Below are positions 1 through 7,749 of a DNA stretch of 26,702 nt, piece by piece. The DNA is from JBJXGC01 sp046154545. GTDB taxonomy: Bacteria; Chloroflexota; Dehalococcoidia; Tepidiformales; Tepidiformaceae. Within the stretch, counting starts at the first letter, position 1; each line of letters starts with the position of its first letter. The DNA lies in NCBI GenBank assembly GCA_046154545.1, contig JBJXGC010000003.1, positions 1 to 26,702 on the forward strand, read 5' to 3'. The notes beneath the pieces are model-generated. The model was given only the letters and a program-made list of their open reading frames with translations. It searched no databases and was not told the DNA's origin. Both the position numbers and the translations under genes were made by a program.

Positions 1-995
<995 letters not shown>

Positions 996-1003
996 AAAAC
1001 TAC

Positions 1004-1027
1004 AACCGATCTCCGAAAAGACCGGTT
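1004..1027 (-). other. pre-16S leader stem-loop
   Basis: AACCGATCT at 1004-1012 and AGACCGGTT at 1019-1027 pair imperfectly around a short loop, just upstream of the mature 16S 5' end. Leader helices are common in rRNA precursors and often serve processing. That role is inferred here. Confidence 0.4.
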
Positions 1028-1076
1028 CGGTTTCCCAAACGGGTTCCCAAACGTTCTCTTTCTATCCGCTATCCAG

Positions 1077-1090
1077 TTGTTAAAGTGCGC
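1077..1090 (-). promoter_or_regulatory. boxA-like rRNA antitermination site
   Basis: On the minus strand the leader reads GCGCACTTTAACAA between the promoter and 16S. The CTTTAACA core matches the bacterial boxA consensus (TGCTCTTTAACA type), where NusB-NusE load to prevent premature termination of rRNA transcripts. The position, in the leader about 20-30 nt after the predicted start of transcription, fits. The match is partial. Confidence 0.55.
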
Positions 1091-1113
1091 CGGACTTTCA
1101 GGCCCGAACGAGA

Positions 1114-1142
1114 AGAGTACCCCCGGCGATTGACCATGTCAA
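1114..1142 (-). promoter_or_regulatory. rRNA operon promoter
   Basis: Minus strand: TTGACA (1142-1137), a 17-nt spacer, then TACTCT (1119-1114). The -35 is perfect, the spacer is optimal and the -10 keeps TA...T. Transcription would start near 1107, about 110 nt before mature 16S. It lies between the tgt stop and 16S, so the rRNA operon has its own promoter downstream of the co-directional tgt run. This is one of the two best sigma-70-type promoters in the window. Confidence 0.8.
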
Positions 1143-1247
1143 CCGCCCCGCTCGCTTTCTGGAACGGGCCGCTGCCTCGTAAACGAGAGCGTTGGTCCGC
1201 AGGGGCAACTTACCTACCCTAGCACGGCATTGCCCTCACGGCCAGCG

Positions 1248-2426
1248 CTATCGGGTCTCACCCTCGAATCCTGAACGTTCGAGCCACTTCGCCTTCTGCG
1301 TCGCCCGCACGGCACCATCCACGATCCGGTAACGGCCGATGAAATCAGCGGCGAAGGGCGCGAACTGGCCGGCCTTGATCGCGCCCCGCATGCGCTCGCA
1401 GAGCCGGACGAGGTAGCGGATGTTGTGCTCGCTGGCGAGCCGGTAGCCGAGGAGCTCCTCGTTGCGGAAGAGGTGGTGGAGGTAGGCCATGCTGAACCGG
1501 CGGCAGGCCGTACAGCCGCAGGCTACGTCGATCGGCGCCGGGTCCTCCGCGAAGCGGGCGTTGCGGACGTTGGCGCGGCCCTCATCCGTAAAGAGAGTGC
1601 CGTTCCGTCCCAGCCTGGTGGGGAGGACGCAATCGAACATATCGACGCCGCGGGCCACACCTTCGACGAGGTCCTCGGGGCTGCCGACGCCCATGAGGTA
1701 GCGGGGGCGGTCGATCGGGAGCTCCGCGGTGACGACTTCGGCCATGGCCCACATGTCGGCCTTGCTCTCGCCGACGGAGAGGCCGCCGATGCTGTAGCCG
1801 GGCGCGTCCAGGGCGACCAGTTCGCGAGCGTGCCAGCGGCGGAGCGCCGGGTCGGTGGCGCCCTGGACGATGGCGAAGGTGGCCATGGCGCCGGCGGCCG
1901 CGCGGCTGCGCTCGTACCAGCGGATGGTGCGTTCGGCTGCTTCGCGGGCGAGCGGTCCAGGGGCGTCACCGGGGACCACGTGGTCGAGGGGCATGGCGAT
2001 ATCGACGCCCAGGGCGCGCTGCACTTCCATGGCGAGTTCGGGGGTGTAGAAGTGGTCGGAGCCGTCGATGTGCGAGCGGAAGCGGACGCCGGCGTCATCG
2101 ACCTTCCCGAGGCGGGCGAGGCTGAAGACCTGGAAGCCGCCGCTATCGGAGAGGATGGGCCCGGACCAGTCCATGAAGCCGTGGACGCCGCCGAGGCGGG
2201 CGATAAGCTCGTGGCCCGGCCGGAGGTAGGTGTGATAGGCGTTGACCAGCAGGATTTCGGCGCCGGTTGAAGCGACCTCCTCGGGCAGCAACGACTTTAC
2301 CGTCGCGAGGGTGCCCACGGGCATGAAGGCCGGGGTCTGGACCTGGCCGTGGGCAGTCGTGAGGAGCCCGGTGCGCGGTGCGACCGGCGAGGTGGGCGAG
2401 GAGCAGAGTTCGAACGAGAAGGTCAC
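1248..2426 (-). CDS. tgt: tRNA-guanine transglycosylase (queuine/preQ1 tRNA-ribosyltransferase)
   Basis: Exchanges the wobble guanine of GUN-anticodon tRNAs (Asp, Asn, His, Tyr) for preQ1, a step in queuosine synthesis. At 392 aa it is close to the usual bacterial size. Visible marks: catalytic Asp94 in DSGGFQVF; the GGLSVGE loop near 214-220; nucleophile Asp265 in VDMFDCVLPTR; and the zinc site Cys303, Cys305, Cys308 with His334. The GTG start at 2426-2424 was chosen because it overlaps the stop of the upstream protease gene (GTGA, 2423-2426) and removes a 75-residue non-homologous extension. It is the last gene of the minus-strand run before the rRNA promoter. No queA, queC-F or queG is in the window, so the preQ1 source is not shown. 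Confidence 0.95.
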   Translation of the reverse strand: MTFSFELCSSPTSPVAPRTGLLTTAHGQVQTPAFMPVGTLATVKSLLPEEVASTGAEILLVNAYHTYLRPGHELIARLGGVHGFMDWSGPILSDSGGFQVFSLARLGKVDDAGVRFRSHIDGSDHFYTPELAMEVQRALGVDIAMPLDHVVPGDAPGPLAREAAERTIRWYERSRAAAGAMATFAIVQGATDPALRRWHARELVALDAPGYSIGGLSVGESKADMWAMAEVVTAELPIDRPRYLMGVGSPEDLVEGVARGVDMFDCVLPTRLGRNGTLFTDEGRANVRNARFAEDPAPIDVACGCTACRRFSMAYLHHLFRNEELLGYRLASEHNIRYLVRLCERMRGAIKAGQFAPFAADFIGRYRIVDGAVRATQKAKWLERSGFEGETR

Positions 2427-2872
2427 CTGGGCGGAGTGCCGCGGACGAGGACCCCGACCGCCAATAACCGCGCTCGCTCCGGGCTCCGCGGGTTGGGGAT
2501 GAGGCGCCTTGCGAGCGGGTCCACAACGAGGTCCATCTCTTCCATCTGGACCGCGCCGAGGAGGACCTGCACGTCGCCCGGCATGGCTACGGCGCTGCCG
2601 ATCATGCTCCGGTCGCCGAACCGAACCAGAATGGGGCCGACGACGTCGCATTCGACGACTGACCCGTCGGCAGTTTGGACCTCGCGGCGGCTCAATGTGT
2701 CGAGGCCGAGGGCGTCTCGCAAGGCCTGTGGGATGACGAGCACGGTGGCGCCGGTGTCCACCAGCGCGTCCACGGCGCGGCGGCGCACGCCGCCCGCACG
2801 CCCGTGCCCCGCACGATCGAGGATCACGTCGCCCTCGTTCGTCAGCTCAGTTTCCGCAGTGAAGACGCCCAT
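2423..2872 (-). CDS. clan AA (retropepsin-like) aspartic protease
   Basis: 149-aa protein with one retropepsin-type active-site triad, DTGAT at residues 39-43, preceded by the hydrophobic strand VDALV and followed by VLVIP, as in single-domain aspartyl proteases that act as homodimers. A second conserved element may be the LLGA segment near residue 115, where retropepsins have an ILG flap-supporting strand. No signal peptide or membrane segment is seen, so it is probably cytoplasmic. The ATG at 2872 was chosen because a promoter -10 lies 6 nt upstream and because residues upstream belong to the aroKB reading region. It sits between aroKB (31-nt gap) and tgt (4-nt overlap). Its substrate is unknown. 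Such small proteases are common in several phyla but mostly uncharacterised. Confidence 0.75.
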   Translation of the reverse strand: MGVFTAETELTNEGDVILDRAGHGRAGGVRRRAVDALVDTGATVLVIPQALRDALGLDTLSRREVQTADGSVVECDVVGPILVRFGDRSMIGSAVAMPGDVQVLLGAVQMEEMDLVVDPLARRLIPNPRSPERARLLAVGVLVRGTPPR

Positions 2873-2878
2873 AAACCC

Positions 2879-2907
2879 ATTGTACGCCGGAGGCAGGCGC
2901 CCGTCAG
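2879..2907 (-). promoter_or_regulatory. promoter for the protease-tgt pair, leaderless type
   Basis: Minus strand: CTGACG (2907-2902), a 17-nt spacer and TACAAT (2884-2879), then only 6 nt to the ATG at 2872. The start of transcription would fall on or next to the start codon, giving a leaderless mRNA. No ribosome binding site is present. The promoter overlaps the aroKB stop codon, so protease-tgt may be transcribed independently of the aro genes. Confidence 0.6.
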
Positions 2908-4565
2908 CGACACACAGTGTCAATGGCCCGTCTGACCACGGCCGCATCGATGGGGCCGTGGACGTACGCTTCGCCCAGCCGCCGTAAGAGGACCCACTGG
3001 ACGGCGCCCGAGCGGACCTTCTTATCCTGGAGCGTGGCCTCGATGACCGCATCGACATCCAGCCCCGGGGCGCGGTCCGGCAGCCCGTAGGCGACGAGGA
3101 CGCGCTGCTGGCGGGCGAGTTCACCCGCGCTCAGGACGCCCAGTTCCACCGCCAGGAGGCCGGCCACGCGCATGCCGATAGCGACGGCCTCGCCGTGTAG
3201 GTACTGGCCGTAGCCGGTGACCGACTCGATCGCGTGCCCCACCGTGTGGCCGTAGTTGAGGAGGGTCCGGCGGCCCGCCTCCTTCTCGTCTTCGGAGACC
3301 ACGGCCGCTTTGATCGCGACGCTCCGGGCGATGAGGTCGCGGCTGAGCATCGCGCCGGACTGGCCGGACTGGGCATCGATGTCGTCAAGAAGTGGGCGGT
3401 CGAGGATCAGCCCGTGTTTGATCACTTCGGCCCAGCCGTTCGCCCGCTGGCGCGTCGAGAGGGTGGCCAGGACGGTCGGGTCGATGACGACCGCCCGGGG
3501 CTGAGCGAAGGCGCCGATGAGGTTCTTGCCGCGTGGGTGATCGACGCCCGTCTTGCCGCCAATGGCGGCGTCCGTCATCGCGAGCATCGTCGTCGGGACG
3601 TGGACGAAGCCGATACCACGGAGGACAGTCGCCGCAGCGAAGCCTCCGAGGTCGGTCACCACACCGCCGCCAACGCAGACAACGAAGTCCTGGCGTTCGA
3701 CCCGCTCGCTGACGAGCCAGTCGAACACGCTGGAGAGGGTCGCGAGTGTCTTCTCGTCTTCGCCGGGCGGGATAGACAGGGCGCTGACGCCGTACCCCGC
3801 GGCCTCGAGCGAAGCCCGGACGGCGGGAACGTGCAGGGGCTCGACCACGTGGTCGCTGACGATGAAGGCGCGGCCCTTGAGGCCGGCCTCGCGGCAAACG
3901 CTCCCCACGCGCGCCAGTGCCCCGTCCTGGACGATAACGGGGTAGTGGGCAGATGTGCCCACGATCGTGACGGTGGCGGCGACGGCGGCCTCTCCGGCGG
4001 CCGGAGAGGGGTCCTCGAGCCGGGCCGGGAGGGCGGCCCAGGAGCCGGCCTGGGCCTGGGCCATGAGCTCTGCAATCTTCTCGGCAACCTGCTCGGGGGT
4101 GTAGTAGTCCACCGCGACCGAGTGATCGGCGCGATCGTAGAGGTGTCTGCGTTCGCCGAAGAGGTGCGACAGGCGCGCGAGGGGGTCGCCCTCGAGCAAC
4201 GGACGGCCTTCGGTGGCCGGGTCGGCGCTGAGCCGCCGGGCGGCGCGCTCGGGGGTGATGTCGAGCCAGATGACGAGACCGGTGGCGAGGGCAGCACGGC
4301 TGCGGGCGTCCGTGGGGGCGCCGCCTCCGGTGGCCACCACCACCTGGGAGCGCGCCGCGAGCGTTTCGAGGGCGGCGGCCTCGAGAGCCCGGAAGACAGC
4401 CTCACCCTGCTCGCGAAAGAGTTCGGGGATGGGCCTCCCTGTGTCTGCTTCGACGATGCGGTCACTGTCGGCAAAGGCCCAGCCGAGGCGCTCGGCAAGC
4501 ACCCGGCCCACCGTGGACTTGCCGCTTCCGGAAAGGCCGATGAGGAAGACGCGATCGACGGTCAC
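2904..4565 (-). CDS. aroKB: fused shikimate kinase / 3-dehydroquinate synthase
   Basis: 553-aa bifunctional enzyme of the shikimate pathway. Residues 1 to about 170 are shikimate kinase: P-loop GLSGSGKST (10-18), DSD (33-35), GGG (80-82) and RPLL (121-124). After a linker of about 27 residues rich in Ala and Pro, residues 198-553 are dehydroquinate synthase: PGEDEKT, GGGVVTDLGGF, TDAAIGGKTGVD, KNLIGAF, AEVIKHG, NYGHTVGHAIE and HGEAVAIGM, all with the expected NAD, metal and substrate residues. The two activities are not consecutive steps (step 2 and step 5), which is typical of this known fusion. The start is the GTG at 4565; it has no binding site of its own but overlaps the stop of an eight-codon reading frame (4562-4585) that does. 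aroC lies upstream. Confidence 0.93.
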   Translation of the reverse strand: MTVDRVFLIGLSGSGKSTVGRVLAERLGWAFADSDRIVEADTGRPIPELFREQGEAVFRALEAAALETLAARSQVVVATGGGAPTDARSRAALATGLVIWLDITPERAARRLSADPATEGRPLLEGDPLARLSHLFGERRHLYDRADHSVAVDYYTPEQVAEKIAELMAQAQAGSWAALPARLEDPSPAAGEAAVAATVTIVGTSAHYPVIVQDGALARVGSVCREAGLKGRAFIVSDHVVEPLHVPAVRASLEAAGYGVSALSIPPGEDEKTLATLSSVFDWLVSERVERQDFVVCVGGGVVTDLGGFAAATVLRGIGFVHVPTTMLAMTDAAIGGKTGVDHPRGKNLIGAFAQPRAVVIDPTVLATLSTRQRANGWAEVIKHGLILDRPLLDDIDAQSGQSGAMLSRDLIARSVAIKAAVVSEDEKEAGRRTLLNYGHTVGHAIESVTGYGQYLHGEAVAIGMRVAGLLAVELGVLSAGELARQQRVLVAYGLPDRAPGLDVDAVIEATLQDKKVRSGAVQWVLLRRLGEAYVHGPIDAAVVRRAIDTVCR

Positions 4566-4585
4566 AGCGGCGTTGTCGCGGTCAT
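4562..4585 (-). other. eight-codon upstream reading frame before aroKB
   Basis: An ATG at 4585 is preceded by a perfect AGGAGG (4597-4592) at 6-nt spacing. The frame encodes MTATTPL and stops with TGA at 4564-4562, overlapping the aroKB GTG by four bases (GTGA). It lies in a different frame from aroKB. The arrangement suggests that ribosomes load on the mini-frame and re-initiate on aroKB. It contains no aromatic codons, so a classic attenuation leader is unlikely. Confidence 0.45.
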
Positions 4586-4625
4586 CCGCAGCCTCCTGCT
4601 CTCGAGATTATCACGCCGGAGCCGG

Positions 4626-5804
4626 TCAGGCCGGGCGCGGCCCTCGCGGGGCCAGGGTCGCCAGGTAGGCGTCCACGTTCGCCCGGATCTCGGCGAGCGT
4701 GTCGCCACCGAACTTCTCGAGCCAGGCATCGGCGAGGACGATCGCGATCATGGCCTCGGCTACCACGCCTGCGGCGGGCACCACGCAGACGTCGCTCCGC
4801 TCGTAATGGGCGAGGACCTCCGCCCCAGTATCCAGATCGACGGAGGGGAGCGGGTGGGCGAGCGTCGGGATGGGCTTGACGGCGCAGCGGACGACGATCT
4901 CTTCGCCTGTGCTCATGCCGCCCTCGATACCGCCATGGTTGTTGGTGGCGTGCCGCCAGGGGTGGCCGTCCCAGCGTTCGATGGGAAGGATGACGTCGTG
5001 CACCTGTGAGCCGCGCAGGTTCGTGCCTTCGAAGCCGTAGCCGAAACCGACCCCTTTGAAGGCATTGATGCTGCAGATCGCCTGGGCCATGCGGCCATCG
5101 AGCTTGCGGTCCCAGTGGACGTAGCTGCCGAGCCCAAGCGGGACGCCGGCAACGCGGACTTCGACCTCGCCGCCGAGGGTGTCACCGAGCTGTTTCGCGA
5201 CGTCGATCGCTTCGACCATACGGGCACCGGCGCCGGGGTCAGCGCAGCGCACGGCATCCTGTTCGAGCGCGGGCCAGTCGATCGGCTCGACCGGTGTCGA
5301 ACGGACCCCGCCGATGGCGAGGGTGTGCGAATGGAAGGTCACGCCGAATTCGGCGAGGAGGCGCTTGGCGACGCCCCCGACGGCGACCCGGGCGGCGGTC
5401 TCCCGAGCGCTGGCCCGCTCGAGCACGTTGCGGACATCGTCGAAGCCGTACTTGAGGGCGCCGGGGAGGTCGGCGTGGCCGGGGCGGAGGCGGGTGACGC
5501 GCTCGATCTCGGCCTGGACGGGCTCGATCGCCATCTTCTCGGTCCAGTTCACCCAGTCGCGATTCTGGATCCAGAGGGCGATGGGCGAGCCGAGGGTCTT
5601 GCCGTGGCGGACCCCCGCCGTGATTTCGGCGTGGTCCTGCTCGATCTTCATGCGGCCGCCGCGGCCGTAGCCGCCCTGGCGTCGGGAGAGGTCGCTGGCG
5701 ATATCGGCCTCGGAGAGCGGCAACCCGGCGGGGAGGCCCTCCACGACCATGGTCAGGCCCTTACCGTGGCTCTCGCCGGCCGTAAGAAATCGAAAGTGTC
5801 CCAT
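4626..5804 (-). CDS. aroC: chorismate synthase
   Basis: Last step of the shikimate pathway: converts EPSP to chorismate using reduced FMN. 392 aa, full length for the family. Visible signatures: GESHGKGL at residues 10-17, RRQGGYGRGGRM near 41-52, ERASARETAARV at 129-140, and a C-terminal half with the GGIEGGMSTGEEI segment that contacts FMN and substrate. The ATG at 5804 has a GGAG about 10 nt upstream. It is followed after about 60 nt by aroKB on the same strand. Upstream is a 431-nt repeat-rich gap separating it from the aroE group, so it may start its own transcript. Confidence 0.96.
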   Translation of the reverse strand: MGHFRFLTAGESHGKGLTMVVEGLPAGLPLSEADIASDLSRRQGGYGRGGRMKIEQDHAEITAGVRHGKTLGSPIALWIQNRDWVNWTEKMAIEPVQAEIERVTRLRPGHADLPGALKYGFDDVRNVLERASARETAARVAVGGVAKRLLAEFGVTFHSHTLAIGGVRSTPVEPIDWPALEQDAVRCADPGAGARMVEAIDVAKQLGDTLGGEVEVRVAGVPLGLGSYVHWDRKLDGRMAQAICSINAFKGVGFGYGFEGTNLRGSQVHDVILPIERWDGHPWRHATNNHGGIEGGMSTGEEIVVRCAVKPIPTLAHPLPSVDLDTGAEVLAHYERSDVCVVPAAGVVAEAMIAIVLADAWLEKFGGDTLAEIRANVDAYLATLAPRGPRPA

Positions 5805-6235
5805 TTAGCGCCGCTCCAAGGATGGTTGTGGGGTGCTGGCCATCGCCCCCTGCCCCCTCTGGTCTGAAAACACCTGGGTTGCTGCATGCCCGGGGCTGCT
5901 GTTGGGCTCCGCCGGGCCGCCGCGGCCCTCACCCCGGCCGTCTGGGCTGAAAACTCGTCCGCGCAGTGCGCTTTGGGTTGGGCTCCGCCTGACCGTCCTG
6001 CCCTCACCCCCTAACCCCCCCTCTCCCCGTGCGCGGGGAGAGGGGGGCCGGAGCAGCAGACCAGGCCTTCTCATCCCTCGCTCTGGCCCGTGGCCATACT
6101 TGACTCCCGCTGCGGCGGGCGAGGGAGTGCCGCGTCCTGGTGTGGGACATTTTCGTCCCTTGCTCTGGCGGACGGCCATGCTTGACTCCCGCGCCGGCGG
6201 GCGAGGGGAGATGGTGCCGCGGCGATCGAGACGGC
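5805..6235. repeat. repeat-rich intergenic region with degenerate tandem duplications and hairpins
   Basis: No convincing gene. Three nested patterns are seen. (a) A degenerate direct repeat of about 75-83 nt: TCTGGTCTGAAAAC at 5858 against TCTGGGCTGAAAAC at 5941, TTGGGCTCCGCC at 5902 and 5978, CCCTCACCCC at 5926 and 6001. (b) A perfect 14-bp hairpin, 6016-6029 with 6034-6047, loop TGCG. (c) A second direct repeat of about 65 nt with an 82-nt offset: 6071-6134 and 6153-6221. Each copy carries GGCCATNCTTGACTCCCGC and a hairpin of the CTCCCGC/GCGGGCGAGGGAG type. Long reading frames across it are compositional. It looks like dispersed palindromic repeat sequence. No T-tract supports an ordinary intrinsic terminator. 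Confidence 0.7.
6016..6047. repeat. perfect 14-bp GC-rich inverted repeat
   Basis: Arms 6016-6029 and 6034-6047 are exact reverse complements, with loop TGCG. The stem is C-rich on one side and G-rich on the other (CCCTCTCCCC / GGGGAGAGGG). It is palindromic, so it would form on either strand. It is probably a core unit of a dispersed repeat family and could pause transcription between the aroE group and aroC. Confidence 0.75.
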
Positions 6236-6901
6236 TCACGCGCCCACCCCTTCGCGGGCATCGGCGCCCGTCCCCGGTGTCGGCGAGGGCCGCGTCCCGG
6301 GGAGGGGTGCGAGCGCGATGGGGACGCCCTGGCCGGCGGCGTTGCGCTCATACGTTGTCTCGAAGCGGCCGAGGACCTCGGCGGGCAGCAGTGCCTCCCA
6401 GTCGATCGCGTCGGCGACGCTCCGGTCCGCCGTGGTGGTCAGGATCGGTTGCTGGACGGGGGTGCCGTCAGCCGCGGTGAAGGTGGAGTAGACGTCGACG
6501 CGGACGCTCCCGAGGCGAAGATTCGGGACATCGTACAGGATCATATCGACGAGCCTGGCAGCGAGGGCGATGGCCTCATCCAGGGCTGAGGCAACCTGGA
6601 CGCGCTCACCACCTTCGCTCCGGAACTCACCCTCGGCGGACGTGCTGAGGGCGGCGGCATCAGCCTCGACGGAGACGAGCTGCGCGCCCTGGACGCCGGC
6701 CCAGAGGTTCGAGGCGACGCCACGCGGAGGGCGGCCGCGGCGCCAGGTGCCCAGCGCTTCCTCGACCAGGGCGCCGACGATATCGACATCTCCGGACTCG
6801 ACGCGTTGGCGCCAGCTCCGATGCTGAAACATCTCCGTCGCAACAGCCCAGCCGACGAAGAGGAAGAGGCCGAGGACAACGATGCTGATCGGGATGATCA
6901 T
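6236..6901 (-). CDS. membrane-anchored protein of unknown function
   Basis: 221 aa. Residues 3-24 form one hydrophobic segment (IPISIVVLGLFLFVGWAVA), likely an uncleaved N-terminal anchor. The rest is soluble and mixed alpha/beta, with a Pro/Thr-rich tail (TRPSPTPGTG). No recognised domain or catalytic motif. Its start overlaps the aroE stop by ATGA (6898-6901), so it is translated with aroE and belongs to the alaS-ruvX-mltG-aroE group. That context (MltG, a membrane peptidoglycan enzyme) hints at an envelope role, but this is weak. It is followed by the repeat region. Confidence 0.7.
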   Translation of the reverse strand: MIIPISIVVLGLFLFVGWAVATEMFQHRSWRQRVESGDVDIVGALVEEALGTWRRGRPPRGVASNLWAGVQGAQLVSVEADAAALSTSAEGEFRSEGGERVQVASALDEAIALAARLVDMILYDVPNLRLGSVRVDVYSTFTAADGTPVQQPILTTTADRSVADAIDWEALLPAEVLGRFETTYERNAAGQGVPIALAPLPGTRPSPTPGTGADAREGVGA

Positions 6902-7749
6902 GGCTTCGCCGCCGCTTCCCGCTCGCGGAGAGCAGCCCGGGCGGCGTCGAACATGACATCCACCGGGGCGTGCACCCCGGTCCAGAGTTCGAAGGCGAGG
7001 GCACCCTGGTAGATGAGCATCGGGAGCCCTGAAAGCGTCTGCAGGCCCGCGGCCTCAGCCGCCTGGAGGAAGGGGGTTCGCTCGGGCGTATAGACGATAT
7101 CCACGGCCAGCGGGCCTGGTCGCATCGAGGAGGGGTCGCAGGGAAGGAGGGCGGCCCCCGGGGAATGGAGCATGCCCAGTGAGGTGCAGTTCACGACGCA
7201 ATCGTAGCGCGAGAAGTCGCCCGTTTCAGCAGCGACCGAGACGTCGCCGCCAGCAGCCGCAACGTCAGTCGCGAGTCGAGCGGCCCGGGCGGCGGACCGA
7301 TTGGCGATCTCGATGCGTAGGGCCCGCCCTTCGGCGAGGGCGAAGGCGATGCCACGGGCGGCGCCGCCCGCTCCGAGGAGCAGGATGGTCTTACCGGCGG
7401 GGTCAAAGGCCGCCTCGTTCTTGAGGGCGGTGACGAAGCCGGGGCCGTCGGTGTTGAAGCCGAAGAGCCTGCCGGCGCGGTTCACGATCGTGTTCACGGC
7501 GCCCACCCGTGCGCTCTGGCCACCGAGTTCATCGAGGAACGGGAACACGGCCTCCTTGTGGGGGATGGTGACGTTGGCGCCGAGGAAGCGAGGCTCGCGG
7601 AGCCCGAGGACGCGCCCGTGCAGGGCCTCCGGCGGCGTGTCCCAGCGTTCGTAGGTAACGTCGAGGCCACAGGCTGCGAAGGCAGCGGCCTGGAAGACGG
7701 GCGAGAGCGAATGCGCGACCGGGTGGCCGATGATGCCGGCGAACTTCAT
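6898..7749 (-). CDS. aroE: shikimate dehydrogenase (NADP+)
   Basis: Reduces 3-dehydroshikimate to shikimate with NADPH. 283 aa, normal length. Substrate-binding SLSP at 14-17, catalytic Lys65 in NVTIPHK, Asn86 in GAVNT, catalytic Asp101 in NTDG, and the Rossmann glycine loop GAGGAAR at 126-132. The C-terminal YQGALAFELWTG helix is intact. The ATG at 7749 overlaps the mltG stop (ATGA, 7746-7749), and its own stop overlaps the next gene. Separation from aroC and aroKB by the repeat gap suggests an aro cluster that has been partly broken up or interleaved with other genes. Confidence 0.95.
   Translation of the reverse strand: MKFAGIIGHPVAHSLSPVFQAAAFAACGLDVTYERWDTPPEALHGRVLGLREPRFLGANVTIPHKEAVFPFLDELGGQSARVGAVNTIVNRAGRLFGFNTDGPGFVTALKNEAAFDPAGKTILLLGAGGAARGIAFALAEGRALRIEIANRSAARAARLATDVAAAGGDVSVAAETGDFSRYDCVVNCTSLGMLHSPGAALLPCDPSSMRPGPLAVDIVYTPERTPFLQAAEAAGLQTLSGLPMLIYQGALAFELWTGVHAPVDVMFDAARAALREREAAAKP

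Noticed and set aside
2427..2651. 75-residue N-terminal extension of Tgt
   Set aside because: The region encodes the protease in another frame; the GTGA overlap at 2423-2426 and family length support the GTG start.
3234..5009. 591-codon open frame on the plus strand across aroKB and aroC
   Set aside because: It lies antisense to two clearly coding genes; long stop-free antisense frames are expected at this GC content, and the translation shows no domain.
6016..6047. Intrinsic terminator at the perfect hairpin
   Set aside because: No T-tract follows on either strand, and the unit looks like a repeat-family palindrome.
5858..6221. CRISPR array
   Set aside because: Repeat units are few, degenerate, unequal in length and palindromic over the supposed spacers; no cas gene is present.
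5805..6239. Possible 144-aa minus-strand gene upstream of aroC
   Set aside because: The frame runs through the repeat units and hairpins and its translation simply repeats them (for example AGVKYGHGPERG and AGVKHGRPPEQG).
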